Source: Uliginosibacterium aquaticum
GTDB lineage: Bacteria > Pseudomonadota > Gammaproteobacteria > Burkholderiales > Rhodocyclaceae
Direction of reading: 5' to 3'
Assembly (NCBI RefSeq): GCF_012972705.2
Contig: NZ_JABCSC020000003.1
Span: 434,001 to 498,000 of the forward strand
DNA length: 64,000 nucleotides
The position numbers were made by a program, and so were the translations under genes. The notes under the pieces were generated by a model. The model had not been told where the DNA came from. It searched no databases and was given only the letters and a program-made list of their open reading frames with translations. This document shows positions 7,166 through 16,113 of this stretch, piece after piece (position 1 is the first letter of the stretch; each line of letters starts with the position of its first letter).

Positions 7166-7501
7166 ATGCTGAAGAAGCTGTGCCTTGTGGCCTTGCTGGC
7201 TCTGACTGGCGGGCTGGTCAGTGCGAAAACGGTGCTGATCGATGTGCGCACGCCAGAGGAATATGCCGCGGGCCATCTGGAGGGGGCGCTGAACATTGAT
7301 CATCAGCTGATCGGCCAGCGCATCGGCATGGCGGGCGTCAGCAAGGACGACGAAGTGCAGCTCTACTGCCGCTCCGGGCGGCGCTCCGCCCTTGCCGTGC
7401 AAACCCTCGGCAGCCTGGGCTACCGTAAGCTCATCGATCTGGGCTCGATGGAGACGGCCCGCGCCAAACTCTGCGCGGCCAAGGGCAATAAGGCCTGCTG
7501 A
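7166..7501 (+). CDS. periplasmic rhodanese-domain protein
   Basis: 111 residues. Signal peptide (residues 1-20, ending VSA) then a single rhodanese domain: LIDVRTPEEYAAGHLEGALNI at about 24-44 and the active-site loop LYCRSGRRSA with Cys68. Resembles PspE-type single-domain periplasmic sulfurtransferases, which move sulfane sulfur to thiol acceptors such as cyanide in vitro. A strong ribosome site (AAGGAGA) precedes the ATG. It is divergent from the DUF134-NifX pair and shares the intergenic FNR-type box with it. Confidence 0.87.
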   Translation: MLKKLCLVALLALTGGLVSAKTVLIDVRTPEEYAAGHLEGALNIDHQLIGQRIGMAGVSKDDEVQLYCRSGRRSALAVQTLGSLGYRKLIDLGSMETARAKLCAAKGNKAC

Positions 7502-7511
7502 GGCGGGCATG

Positions 7512-7536
7512 AAAAAGGGCGGCCAGCGGCCGCCCC
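7512..7536 (-). terminator. rho-independent terminator after mscL
   Basis: Perfect stem GGGCGGCC / GGCCGCCC with a 3-base loop, followed on the minus strand by TTTTT. It lies just below the mscL stop codon and may also serve the converging rhodanese gene. Confidence 0.8.
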
Positions 7537-7558
7537 GATAAAGCGTAGGTCGCAGCGC

Positions 7559-7987
7559 TTACTTTTTCAGCGCGTCGCGGATCTCGCGCAGCAGCAGCAC
7601 GTCTTCCGGTGTGGCGGGCGCTTCGGCCGGGGCGGCGGGCGCTTCGCGCTTGAGGCGGTTGATCTGCTTGATCATGATGAAGATCACGAAGGCCAGGATC
7701 GCGAAGTTGATCGCGATGGTGATGAAGTTGCCGTAGGCCAGCACCGGGATGCCGGCCTTCTTCAACGCGGCGAGATTGTTCTCCACACCGGCCGGCACGG
7801 TGCCTAGTACGAGAAACAGATTCGAGAAATCGATCTTGCCGACCACCGCGCCCACGATCGGCATGAACACGTCGCCCACCATCGAATCGACGATCTTGCC
7901 GAAGGCCCCGCCGATGATCACACCGACCGCCAGATCGACCACGTTCCCCTTGAGGGCGAACTCTCTGAATTCGCTGAAAAAGCTCAT
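7559..7987 (-). CDS. mscL: large-conductance mechanosensitive channel MscL
   Basis: 142 residues, normal MscL length. N-terminal amphipathic helix [37 protein letters not shown] leads into TM1 (about 15-45), a periplasmic loop, TM2 (about 83-107: [23 protein letters not shown] split around it) and a C-terminal cytoplasmic helix ending [12 protein letters not shown]. The homopentameric inner-membrane pore opens under high membrane tension and releases solutes during osmotic downshock. Single gene with its own terminator; ribosome site CAGGGAGCAGGAA before ATG. Confidence 0.97.
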   Translation of the reverse strand: MSFFSEFREFALKGNVVDLAVGVIIGGAFGKIVDSMVGDVFMPIVGAVVGKIDFSNLFLVLGTVPAGVENNLAALKKAGIPVLAYGNFITIAINFAILAFVIFIMIKQINRLKREAPAAPAEAPATPEDVLLLREIRDALKK

Positions 7988-8101
7988 TTCCTGCTCCCTG
8001 TGAAGTGTTTATCAGTCGCTATTTCTGCCCAGTGGCATACTCCGAGTGTGCCCGAGCCGCCCCCTCGCGTGCAATTCCCGCCCTGCTTGCCGAGCATCCC
8101 G

Positions 8102-9697
8102 ATGACACATCGCCACACATTCCTGCGCCGCCTGCTGCTGGCCGCCAGTTTCCTGCCCCTGTCGGCGCTGGCGGCCCCCGCCGGCGAGATGCTGGAGTTG
8201 CAGATTGCCGAACACGACACCCTGATCAGCATCAGCCAGCGCTTGCTCGCTCGCCCGGCGCAGTGGCCGCGCCTGCAGGAACTCAATGGCATTGCCGACC
8301 CGCAGCGCCTGAAGCCGGGCAGCACCCTGCGCATTCCCTATGCCCTGCTGCGCAGTGAGCCGCAGCAGGCGCGCGTCGAGTCGGTGCTGGGCGATGTGCG
8401 TGGCAGCAAGGGGCCGCTGCTGGCAGGTGTCCAGCTGGCCGTGAATGAAGTGATCAGCACCGGACCCGGCGCCTATGCCGTGCTGGTGCTGCCGGATGGC
8501 TCGCGCTGCATCGTGCAGCCCGATAGCCGCACCCGTATCGAGCTCTTGCAGCGCTTGCGCGGCACCGAGGTGCAGCAGAGCCGGCTGGAGGTGAGCCGCG
8601 GGCGCATCGAAACCAAGGTGCAGCCGCAACGTGGCCCGGCGGCGCGCTACGAAATCCGCACTCCAACGGCCGTGATCGGTGTGCGCGGCACCGAATTCCG
8701 TGCCGGTTACGACGGCATGGCGGCGCGTGTGGAAGTCACCGAGGGTGCGGTGGCGGCCAACCAGCAGCAGCGCATTGCGGCCGGTGAGGGCGCGGTGGTG
8801 GATGCGCGCGGCGTGCGCACCGAAACCCTCTTGCCGGCGCCTGCCACGGCCGCCATTCCAGCACTCTTTGAGCGCCCCCTGCTGCGCATTCCGCTGCCGG
8901 AAACAGCGGGGGCCGCAGCGCACCGCGTGATCGTGGCGGGCCCGGGCGGTTTCGCTTTGCCGGCAGCGGAGCAACTGGTGAGCGGAGGCGAGGTGCGGCT
9001 GGCCGATCTGCCTGATGGCGATTACCGCGTGCGTCTGCGTGCCGTGAGCGCCAGTGGGCTGGAGGGGCTGCACAGCGAAACCGCTTTTCGCCTCAAGGCG
9101 CGGCCCGAGCCGCCCTTCGTGAGCGGTGATCGCTCCGGCGGCAAGATCCAGGCCGAGCGTGTCGAATTCAGCTGGACGCGCAATCCGGAGGCGGCCCGTT
9201 ACCGCCTGCAGGTCGCCGGCCCGGCGGGTTTCGAAGCGCCGGTGTTTGCGCGTGAGGATCTGACCGGCAGCAGCATCAATGTGGCGCTGGCGCCCGGCGA
9301 GTATCAATGGCGCCTGGGCTCGGTGCGGGCGGATGGCGATCGCGGCCCGTGGAGCGATGTGGTGTCCTTCACCCTCAAGGCGCCGCAGGGGCCACCTGCC
9401 ACACCGGCCATCAGTGACGACGAAGTGGTGCTGGCCTGGCCGGCCGAGCCGGGCCAGCGCTTTGAGGTCGAGATGGCGCAGGATCTGGCCTTCAACCAGA
9501 TCCATAGCCGCCGCGAGACGCAGGAAGCGCGCCTGGTCCTGCCCAAGCCCGAGCCCGGGCAATGGTTCGTCCGTGTGCGGGCCACCGATCCGGATGGCTT
9601 TGTCGGCCAGTGGAGCAGCCCGCAGCAGTTTGAGATCGAGGCTTACCGGCCCTGGTGGCTGCTCGGCGTGCCCGTGCTGCTCCTGTTGGCCCTGTGA
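8102..9697 (+). CDS. LysM-FecR domain envelope protein with C-terminal membrane anchor
   Basis: 531 residues from the ATG giving a signal peptide (MTHRHTFLRRLLLAASF..., cleavage near ALA at 24). A LysM-like peptidoglycan-binding segment (about 33-80, ending KPGSTLRIPY) is followed by a FecR domain (about 92-200, with LPDGSRCIVQPDSRTRIE and TPTAVIGVRGTEF), two or three fibronectin-like beta domains (about 290-510) and a terminal hydrophobic stretch WWLLGVPVLLLLAL. It ends 4 bases before the CHASE2 kinase gene, so it is probably the first gene of a signalling operon and may present a wall-derived signal to the kinase. A longer reading frame to 8000 overlaps the mscL promoter and lacks support. 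Confidence 0.85.
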   Translation: MTHRHTFLRRLLLAASFLPLSALAAPAGEMLELQIAEHDTLISISQRLLARPAQWPRLQELNGIADPQRLKPGSTLRIPYALLRSEPQQARVESVLGDVRGSKGPLLAGVQLAVNEVISTGPGAYAVLVLPDGSRCIVQPDSRTRIELLQRLRGTEVQQSRLEVSRGRIETKVQPQRGPAARYEIRTPTAVIGVRGTEFRAGYDGMAARVEVTEGAVAANQQQRIAAGEGAVVDARGVRTETLLPAPATAAIPALFERPLLRIPLPETAGAAAHRVIVAGPGGFALPAAEQLVSGGEVRLADLPDGDYRVRLRAVSASGLEGLHSETAFRLKARPEPPFVSGDRSGGKIQAERVEFSWTRNPEAARYRLQVAGPAGFEAPVFAREDLTGSSINVALAPGEYQWRLGSVRADGDRGPWSDVVSFTLKAPQGPPATPAISDDEVVLAWPAEPGQRFEVEMAQDLAFNQIHSRRETQEARLVLPKPEPGQWFVRVRATDPDGFVGQWSSPQQFEIEAYRPWWLLGVPVLLLLAL

Positions 9698-9701
9698 GTG
9701 A

Positions 9702-11924
9702 TTGAGCGTGCAGCCGGCACAGCGCATCCGGCTTGAATGGGCGCTGGTCAGCGGCGTGCTGGCGCTGCTGGCCCTGGCCTGCGCGCTGCAGGGCTGGTTG
9801 TGGCGCTTCGATCTGCAATTGCATGACATCGCCCTGAGCCGTGCTGAGCATCCGGCAGATCCGCAGATCGTGATCGTCGCCATCGATGACGCCAGCCTTG
9901 CCGAGCTTGGGCGCTGGCCTTGGCCGCGCAGCCTGCATGCGACGCTCGTCGACCGGCTGAGCGCGGCCGGTGCCGCGGCCGTGGCGCTGGACATCATCTT
10001 CAGCGAGGCCGCTGCCGAGGATGCGCAGCTTGCCGCAGCCTTGCGCCGCCATGCCCGGGTGGTGCTGCCGGTACTCCAGCTGGAGCATGACGAAATCATC
10101 GTCGGCGAAAACCTGCCGGCCCCGGCCTTGCGCGCGGCAGCAGCGGCCCTCGGCCATATCCAGATGGAATTCGATCCGGATGGCCTGGCGCGCAGCGTGT
10201 ATCTGCAGGAAGGCTGGCAGCGGGCCGCGCATCCCCAGCTGGCCTTGGCGCTTGATCATCTATCGCGTGGCGAGGCGCAACCGGCGCCGCTCAATCCGGG
10301 CCCGGGCTGGCGCCGCAGTGGCTGGTTGCGGATCCCCTTTGCCGGGCCACCCGGCAGCTTTGCGCGAGTTTCCTATGCCGATGTGATCGCCGGGCGGGTG
10401 CCGGCGGAGCGCCTGCGCGACAAGCTGGTGCTGGTTGGCGCCACTGCGCCGGGCCTTACCGATTCCGTGCCGGTGCCTGGCTCGGGCTTCAGCCGCCCGA
10501 TGCCCGGCGTGGAGGTGCATGCCAATGTGCTCGCTGCGCTGCGCGCGGGCAGTGGCATTGCGCTGCTGCCGCCCTGGCTCAACGCTGCTTTTGCTTTGTG
10601 CGTGAGCCTGGGCCTGATGCTGGGCCTGCGCCGCAGCAGCGCGCGCAGCGGTTTGTTATGGACACTGGCGATGCTGCTCGGCGTGCTGCTTGCGAGTTGG
10701 CTGGGTCTGCGCCATCTGGGCTTCTGGCTGGCACCGGGAGCGGCCCTGCTGGTCTGCCTGCTGGCCTACCCCCTGTGGAGCTGGCGGCGCCTCGAAGCCA
10801 CGCAGCGCTATATGGATGGCGAGCTGCAGGCCTTGCAGCGCGACAGCCTGCTGCCACCCGAAAGCGGGCCGGATCCCTTCCAGCAGCGCCTGACCCTGCT
10901 GCGCTCGGCGGCGGCGCTGGGGCGCGAGGCGCATGCCTTGGTCGAAGCTGTGATTGCCCATCTGCCGGTCGGCGTGATCGCCCTGCATGGCGATGGCAGC
11001 CTGCGGCTGGCCAATCCCGCCGCGTACAGCCTGCTCGACCTGCCCGCCGGGGCAGATCTGGCGGCGGCCCTGCGCCAGTTGCGCTGGCCCGCCAGCCTGC
11101 AGCCGCAGGCCGGCTTGCCAGCCCGTCCGGCCGAGCCGCTGGAAGCCGAACTGCAGAGTGGCGCTGGTCGCCCCTTGCTGCTGCGTCTGGCTGCCTTGGG
11201 AGAGGGCTGGGTGCTGGGCCTGGCCGATCTGAGTCATGTCGAAGAAGCCCGCCAGGCCCGCGAAGATACCCTGCGTTTCGTGACCCACGATCTGCGCGCG
11301 CCGCTGGCCTCGATCATCAGCCTGATCGACACGCCGCCGGACAACTTCGAGCCGCTGCCTGCGATCCGCGGTATTTCCGAACGCGCGCTGGATCTCATTG
11401 ACGAGCTCTTCCGCCTGAGCCGGGCTGAAGCCGTGAGCGAGGAGAGCTTCGAGCTGACTGACCTGCAGGCTGTGATCGTGGATGCCTGCGAGCTGTGCTG
11501 GAGCCAGGCGCGCGCGGCGCGGGTGGCGTTCCAGGTGGATGCCGGTGGCGATGCCGAAGCCCTGGTCCGCGGCCATCATGAGCTGCTCTATCGGGCAGTC
11601 GCCAACCTGCTCTCGAATGCCATCAAGTACGGCGGCCCCGAGCGCACGGTGGAGATCAGTCTGCGGGCAGAGGGCGCCCACTGGCAGCTGGCCGTGCGCG
11701 ACCATGGCCCGGGCATCCCCGAGGCGCAGCGTGGCCGCCTCTTCGAGCGTTTCGCCCGCCTGCCGGATGCAGTGCGGCGCGGCCTGCCCGGCTCTGGCCT
11801 CGGCCTGCTGATGGTGCGTACCGTGGCCACCCGCCATGGTGGCCGGGTGAGCGCCGAGTTCCCGGCCGACGGCGGCTGCCGCTTCATCCTCGAATTGCCG
11901 CAGACCCATCAGGATCTGCCCTGA
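9702..11924 (+). CDS. CHASE2-domain sensor histidine kinase
   Basis: 740 residues. TM1 (about 14-30), a large extracytoplasmic CHASE2 domain (about 35-285), three more TM helices (about 290-360), a PAS-like region (about 415-510), a HisKA segment with phospho-acceptor His529 in FVTHDLRAPLAS, and an HATPase domain (N box around Asn635-Asn639, DHGPGIP at 667, GSGLGL at 697). Start codon uncertain: TTG at 9702 or GTG at 9708. It lies between the FecR protein and a response-regulator gene, a classical arrangement for a cell-envelope sensor. The CHASE2 ligand is unknown. Confidence 0.9.
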   Translation: MSVQPAQRIRLEWALVSGVLALLALACALQGWLWRFDLQLHDIALSRAEHPADPQIVIVAIDDASLAELGRWPWPRSLHATLVDRLSAAGAAAVALDIIFSEAAAEDAQLAAALRRHARVVLPVLQLEHDEIIVGENLPAPALRAAAAALGHIQMEFDPDGLARSVYLQEGWQRAAHPQLALALDHLSRGEAQPAPLNPGPGWRRSGWLRIPFAGPPGSFARVSYADVIAGRVPAERLRDKLVLVGATAPGLTDSVPVPGSGFSRPMPGVEVHANVLAALRAGSGIALLPPWLNAAFALCVSLGLMLGLRRSSARSGLLWTLAMLLGVLLASWLGLRHLGFWLAPGAALLVCLLAYPLWSWRRLEATQRYMDGELQALQRDSLLPPESGPDPFQQRLTLLRSAAALGREAHALVEAVIAHLPVGVIALHGDGSLRLANPAAYSLLDLPAGADLAAALRQLRWPASLQPQAGLPARPAEPLEAELQSGAGRPLLLRLAALGEGWVLGLADLSHVEEARQAREDTLRFVTHDLRAPLASIISLIDTPPDNFEPLPAIRGISERALDLIDELFRLSRAEAVSEESFELTDLQAVIVDACELCWSQARAARVAFQVDAGGDAEALVRGHHELLYRAVANLLSNAIKYGGPERTVEISLRAEGAHWQLAVRDHGPGIPEAQRGRLFERFARLPDAVRRGLPGSGLGLLMVRTVATRHGGRVSAEFPADGGCRFILELPQTHQDLP

Positions 11925-11999
11925 GGGCACTCAAGTTCGGTGAGCTTCATGCCGTGAAAGCACAGACGAAGAAACAAAATTTCACGTCTGGAGCACGCC

Positions 12000-12719
12000 A
12001 TGCGCATCGTCGTATTGGAAGACAACCTTACCCAATCCACCCTGGTTTCCTCGCTGTTGCGCGGTGCCGGCCATGACGTGCATGAATTTGCGCTGACCCG
12101 CGAACTGCAGCGCTTCTGTAGTCGCGAAAGCGTGGATCTCTACCTGCTGGACTGGATGATGCCGGACATCTCCGGTGAGGAATTCCTGCGTTGGCTGCGC
12201 GAAGAGCGCCATGACAACACCCCGGCGATCTTCATCACCGCCCGTGACACCGAGGACGACATCGTGACCGGCCTGTCTGCCGGGGCGGATGATTTCATGG
12301 TCAAGCCGATCAGCCAGCGCGTGCTGATGTCGCGCATCGAAGCTGTGCTGCGGCGGAGCAAACCGCGGGTGGCCGGCGAAGTGCTGGAGCTCTCGCCCTA
12401 CACCATCGATACCGCCCAGAAACGGATCCGCCTGCAGGGCGCGGAAGTCGAGCTCACCGAAAAGGAGTTTGATCTGGCTCTGTTCCTGTTCCGCAACCTC
12501 GGCCGCCTGCTCTCGCGCGGCCATCTGCTTGAAGCCGTGTGGGGGCGCAATCCGGATCTGGCGACCCGCACGGTGGATACCCATGTCTCACGCGTGCGCG
12601 GCAAGCTGCAACTGCGCCCCGAGAATGGCTACCGCCTGGTGCCGACCTACAACTTCGGCTATCGCCTTGAGCGCGTTGAAGCCGGCGAGATCGAGGCAAC
12701 ACCGCAGGTCGCTGCCTGA
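12000..12719 (+). CDS. OmpR-family response regulator
   Basis: 239 residues. Receiver domain (1-118) with acidic pocket Glu7/Asp8, phospho-acceptor Asp51 in LLDWMMPD, Thr80 and Lys102 in VKP; winged-helix output domain (about 127-225) with the usual EKEFDLALFLFRNLGRLLSRGHLLEAVWG and TVDTHVSRVRGKL segments. Partner of the CHASE2 kinase 75 bases upstream. Ribosome site TGGAG 7 bases before ATG. The spacer carries a small inverted repeat (AGACG / CGTCT, about 11963-11994) that may be an operator or a processing signal. Target genes unknown. Confidence 0.93.
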   Translation: MRIVVLEDNLTQSTLVSSLLRGAGHDVHEFALTRELQRFCSRESVDLYLLDWMMPDISGEEFLRWLREERHDNTPAIFITARDTEDDIVTGLSAGADDFMVKPISQRVLMSRIEAVLRRSKPRVAGEVLELSPYTIDTAQKRIRLQGAEVELTEKEFDLALFLFRNLGRLLSRGHLLEAVWGRNPDLATRTVDTHVSRVRGKLQLRPENGYRLVPTYNFGYRLERVEAGEIEATPQVAA

Positions 12720-12763
12720 ATACCCGTCGCAGCGGTTGCAGCCGTACGCCGTACCTCATGCCG

Positions 12764-12793
12764 GGCCCTGGCGGCTGAAGCCGAGCCAGGGCC
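12764..12793. terminator. hairpin between converging response regulator and nnrS
   Basis: Stem GGCCCTGGC / GCCAGGGCC extended inside by GGC-TGAA-GCC. No T-run on either strand, so it may act as a bidirectional or rho-assisted stop or simply protect the mRNA ends. Confidence 0.4.
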
Positions 12794-12801
12794 TGATGAC
12801 T

Positions 12802-13983
12802 TCAGCCCTCCTGCCCGTCCACCCGCGGATGCCACAGCATCGGCGCGTACTTCCACAGATACAGTGCGAAACATGCCGCCCACAGGGTGGCCGACAGGTG
12901 CAGGCCCGGCAGGTAGGCCGCCGGCCACAGCAGGGCCGGCAACACCCGCGCCAGCAGGGCCAGCTGAAGCAGCACATAGCAGGCGGTTTCAAGGCGGCCG
13001 GCCTTGAGCAGGCGGCCGGTATGGCCCAGTGCGGTGCGCGTGATCATGCCCAGGATCAGGCCGGCGATCAGGCCCACGGTCAGCACGTGCACTGCGGCCG
13101 TAAGCTGGCCGGCGGCCAGTAGCAGCAAGGCCACGATCAGCCAGCCATGGGCCAGATGCAGACTCCACAGCAGCGGCACGCGCAAGGTCGGGCCCGGGCG
13201 CCAGCCCCAGCAACGCACCGCCTGGGCCATGGCGGCGACGAGCGCCAGCGGCGTCAGCACCTCAGCCGGGGCGGATACGGCCCAGGCCAGCAGGCTGGCG
13301 ACGCTGGCGGTAATCGCGATGCGGTCCACCCAGGCGTTCTTCCAGGGCACAGTCTTGAGCGCATTGGCAGTGAAGCTCGGCACGATGCGCCCGGCGATCA
13401 CGGTGCATAGCGTGGCGATCAGGGCGATGGCCAGATGTAGGCCGAGCAGGGGCGAAACCGCCAGCCAGCCGTGTGCACCGGCGTGACTGAGGGCATTGGC
13501 GAGGGTCAGCGCGGCGAGGATCAGCAAGGCAAAGTAATTGCGCCGGCTGCCGGCGCGGATCAGTACGCGCGCCAGGGCGATGCCCGCCAGCGGCAGGAAG
13601 GTCAGATCGATCACGGCGGCGGCCATCGGGGGCGCCAGCAGCAGGGCGACGCGCCCGGCCAGCCACAAGCCGGCCAGGGCAGCCAGCGGCCAGCCGGTGG
13701 GCGTGGCCAGACCGGTCCAGTTCTTGCCGGCGGTGAACAGGAAGCCCACGATCACCGCGCAGGCGAAGCCGAACACCATCTCGTGGCCGTGCCACAGCAG
13801 CACCGGCAGGGCCGGATTGAGGCCACCCACGCCGGCCAACTGCAGCACCCACAGTGGTACGAAGAGCACGGCGAGAATCGCCGCAAGCAGGTAGAAGGGG
13901 CGAAAGCCCAGCGCAAAAACGGCACAGCCGCGCGGCGGGGCGGCGGGCTTGCGGCGGGGTTCGGTGAGGGGGATGACGGCCAT
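12802..13983 (-). CDS. nnrS: NnrS family multi-spanning membrane protein
   Basis: 393 residues from the ATG giving MAVIPLTEPRRK. About twelve hydrophobic helices. Family motifs: ALGFRPFYLLA near the N-terminus, LLWHGHEMVFGF, GFLFTAGKNWTGL, GRIVPSFTANAL and ILGMITRTALGHTGR near the C-terminus. NnrS proteins contain heme and copper and relieve nitric-oxide stress in denitrifiers and pathogens. Alternative starts at 14016 (ATG) or 14025 (TTG) exist. It lies downstream of the HiPIP gene on the same strand, although a hairpin separates them. Suggests that the organism meets NO, for instance during denitrification. Confidence 0.9.
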   Translation of the reverse strand: MAVIPLTEPRRKPAAPPRGCAVFALGFRPFYLLAAILAVLFVPLWVLQLAGVGGLNPALPVLLWHGHEMVFGFACAVIVGFLFTAGKNWTGLATPTGWPLAALAGLWLAGRVALLLAPPMAAAVIDLTFLPLAGIALARVLIRAGSRRNYFALLILAALTLANALSHAGAHGWLAVSPLLGLHLAIALIATLCTVIAGRIVPSFTANALKTVPWKNAWVDRIAITASVASLLAWAVSAPAEVLTPLALVAAMAQAVRCWGWRPGPTLRVPLLWSLHLAHGWLIVALLLLAAGQLTAAVHVLTVGLIAGLILGMITRTALGHTGRLLKAGRLETACYVLLQLALLARVLPALLWPAAYLPGLHLSATLWAACFALYLWKYAPMLWHPRVDGQEG

Positions 13984-14098
13984 GGCGGTTCCGGTTTCTT
14001 CTGGGGATGCTGGCATTGTCGGCAAGCGTGCCGCCAGTCTGCCTTATCGCGCGTCAAGTAGCCGGAATGAGGGCCGGACTGGAGGGGCGGAAATGCAA

Positions 14099-14121
14099 AC
14101 GGCCCGCGCGCGGCGGGCCGT
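14099..14121 (-). terminator. hairpin terminator after HiPIP gene
   Basis: Nine-base perfect stem ACGGCCCGC / GCGGGCCGT with a 5-base loop. Minus-strand T's following are few (TTTGCATTT), so termination may be partial and allow read-through into nnrS. Confidence 0.55.
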
Positions 14122-14142
14122 TCAGTCCGGAGCAGAAGAGGA

Positions 14143-14448
14143 TCAGGCCTTCTTGATCCAGGCCGAGCACCAGCCCTTGGCAGCGACCAGCTTGTTGCCC
14201 AGCGCGACACAGGAGCCTTCATTGGCATTGGCAGACTTGTAGAAATTGCAGTTGGCACAGGTGTTGGTCTTGGCCCAGGTCTTGAACTTGGCGGCATCGA
14301 CCTTGCTGCCATCAGCCTTGTAGCCCAGCGCCTTGGCGGTGGGATCGTCTTCGGTGACCTTGGCCTGAGCGGCAGCTTCACGCGAGGCCAAGAGGCCCAG
14401 GGCAACAGCGGGGGCGGCGAACAGGATGGAACGGCGGCGGCTATCCAT
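14143..14448 (-). CDS. high-potential iron-sulfur protein (HiPIP)
   Basis: 101 residues. Twin-arginine signal (SRRRSILF, then a hydrophobic stretch, cleavage near AQA at 29). The mature part has the HiPIP cysteine pattern Cys64-x2-Cys67-x12-Cys80-x13-Cys94 that holds one cubane [4Fe-4S] cluster at high potential, with Tyr70 nearby. HiPIPs are periplasmic electron carriers between the bc1 complex and terminal oxidases, reductases or photosynthetic centres. Export by Tat fits a cofactor-loaded protein. It is upstream of nnrS on the same strand, so a respiratory or NO-related link is plausible. Confidence 0.93.
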   Translation of the reverse strand: MDSRRRSILFAAPAVALGLLASREAAAQAKVTEDDPTAKALGYKADGSKVDAAKFKTWAKTNTCANCNFYKSANANEGSCVALGNKLVAAKGWCSAWIKKA

Positions 14449-14511
14449 GTAGAACTCTCCTAGGGGAAAAAGAAAACAGCCCTCAAAGCATCGTGGCTAC
14501 TCTTTGCTGCG

Positions 14512-16095
14512 TCAAGTCAGAATTTTGTGCGCGGCCTGCTCGCCCCACCAGGCCGCCTCCTCGAACACCGACAGGCCTGAGAGATCGGCATGCGCAAAGA
14601 GGATGTGCTGGTCCGCCGCACGCAGGGCCGCGATGCCGGGGCGCTGCAGGAAGCCCGGCGCCGGGATGGCCATGGCATGGCCGCGCAGGGTCAGCTCCAC
14701 CTGCTGGATCCGCCGCTCGAAGTCGCGCCCGTAAGTGGCGCGCAAGTCCCGCCCGGCAAGCTCCAGCAATTCGTCCTGCGCTGCGTTCTGCAGCCACAGC
14801 CGGCCGGTGCTTGGTGGCAGGGCGTGGTAGGCGCTGAACACGGTCTGTGCCGGGCGGGCGGCGCGAATCCACTGGTGGGTCGCCACCACCCAGCCCAGGG
14901 TGTCGCCGCCGTAGCGCAGGTTGTCCCAGGCCAGTGGGTGTTCTTCACTGGCCTCGCGCGGAAAGCCGTCGAGCAGAAAATTACTCACCAGCCAGGACGC
15001 GCTCTGCGGCAGATCGCGTGCCTTGTCGAAGCCGAACTCACCGAGATCCAGTACATGCGCCGCCACATGCAGCGGCATCGCCAGCACTACGCGTTTGGCA
15101 CGCAGGCGAAAGGCTTCCGCCCCGTTCAGGCACAGCACCTCGACGCCCGCCCCACGCGGCGTTACGCGCAGGGCCATGCCCGGCAGCAGGCGCTCAGCGC
15201 CGATGGTGGCGCTCATCTGGCGGGTCAGGGGGGCGAGGCCGTCCGGCCAGGTCAGCACCGCGCCATCCTCGCCATTCGCGGCATGGCCGCCCCGGCTGGC
15301 GAAGTAGTGGATGCCGGCCCAGGCCGACACCTGCTCGATGCCGGCGCCATAGTCGTCGCGGCAGCAGTAGTCCGCATACCAGCGCAGTGCCTCGGCGGTG
15401 AAACCTTCACGCGTCAGCCAGTTGGCGAAACTCTCATTAGCCAGCGCGCGCCAGGCGGGGGCCTGTGAAGACAGGGCCAGCGGCATCACGAAGGCGCGCC
15501 GCCCATCCGCACCGCGCGCCTCGCGCAGGGCCTGCATGCGTGCCGTGAAGCGCTCGATCTGGGCCAGCGCTTCGGCCTCCAGCCCGTGCTGCGGCAGTAG
15601 CCCCTCCTGCCACGCTCCATTGATGAACAGGCGCTCCTCCGGCGCATGCACCAGCACGTTTTCATCGAACTCCGGGCGCGCGGAAGACGGATTGCCGCGC
15701 AGGATGCCGAAGGCCGCCAGCAGCTCGCGCACATGCGCGGATTCGAGCGAGGGCAGCGGCAAGTAGTGCGCGCCACGCGGGCAGGGGATGCCACCGAGCG
15801 CGCTGCCGGCGGCGTTGCCCTGCGGCTCGGGGCCGGCCAGCACACAGAAATTGCGATAACCCTGCTGTGCCAGGCGCCAGCCCGCGAACAGGCCGGCCAC
15901 GCCGCTGCCAAGAATCGCCACCTCCACCTCGCGCTCGCGCGCCGGATCGGGCGCTGGCAGGCCGTCGCGCAAGGCGTGACCGGCGGCCATGCCGGGGCGC
16001 AGCACCGTCAGCGGCGGAGCCTGCCAGGGCAGACGCATTTCGCAGCCGCTGAGGCTGGCGGCTGCGGCAAGTTTCAAGAAGTGGCGACGCTGCAT
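14512..16095 (-). CDS. Tat-exported FAD-dependent amine-oxidase-like protein
   Basis: 527 residues. The N-terminus combines a Tat motif (QRRHFLKL) with a lipobox-like LSGC, then a Rossmann dinucleotide motif ILGSGVAGLFAGWRLA near residues 61-76 and a C-terminal FAD-contact region ILFAHADLSGLSVFEEAAWWGEQAAHKIL (split across the last 30 residues). Overall resembles flavin-containing monoamine/polyamine oxidases. It follows the membrane-anchored spermidine-synthase-like gene after 18 bases, so the two are probably one operon and may act on the same amine compound at the membrane. The substrate is not known. Confidence 0.82.
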   Translation of the reverse strand: MQRRHFLKLAAAASLSGCEMRLPWQAPPLTVLRPGMAAGHALRDGLPAPDPAREREVEVAILGSGVAGLFAGWRLAQQGYRNFCVLAGPEPQGNAAGSALGGIPCPRGAHYLPLPSLESAHVRELLAAFGILRGNPSSARPEFDENVLVHAPEERLFINGAWQEGLLPQHGLEAEALAQIERFTARMQALREARGADGRRAFVMPLALSSQAPAWRALANESFANWLTREGFTAEALRWYADYCCRDDYGAGIEQVSAWAGIHYFASRGGHAANGEDGAVLTWPDGLAPLTRQMSATIGAERLLPGMALRVTPRGAGVEVLCLNGAEAFRLRAKRVVLAMPLHVAAHVLDLGEFGFDKARDLPQSASWLVSNFLLDGFPREASEEHPLAWDNLRYGGDTLGWVVATHQWIRAARPAQTVFSAYHALPPSTGRLWLQNAAQDELLELAGRDLRATYGRDFERRIQQVELTLRGHAMAIPAPGFLQRPGIAALRAADQHILFAHADLSGLSVFEEAAWWGEQAAHKILT

Positions 16096-16113
16096 GGCTC
16101 GGGGCGGGAACGG

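Noticed and set aside
8012-10099. 695-codon frame opposite the FecR gene
   Set aside because: Antisense shadow of a GC-rich gene; composition is unlike a real protein.
13984-14070. FNR/NNR-like box upstream of nnrS (TTGACGCGCGATAA)
   Set aside because: Only about 6 of 10 defined positions match; too weak to call.
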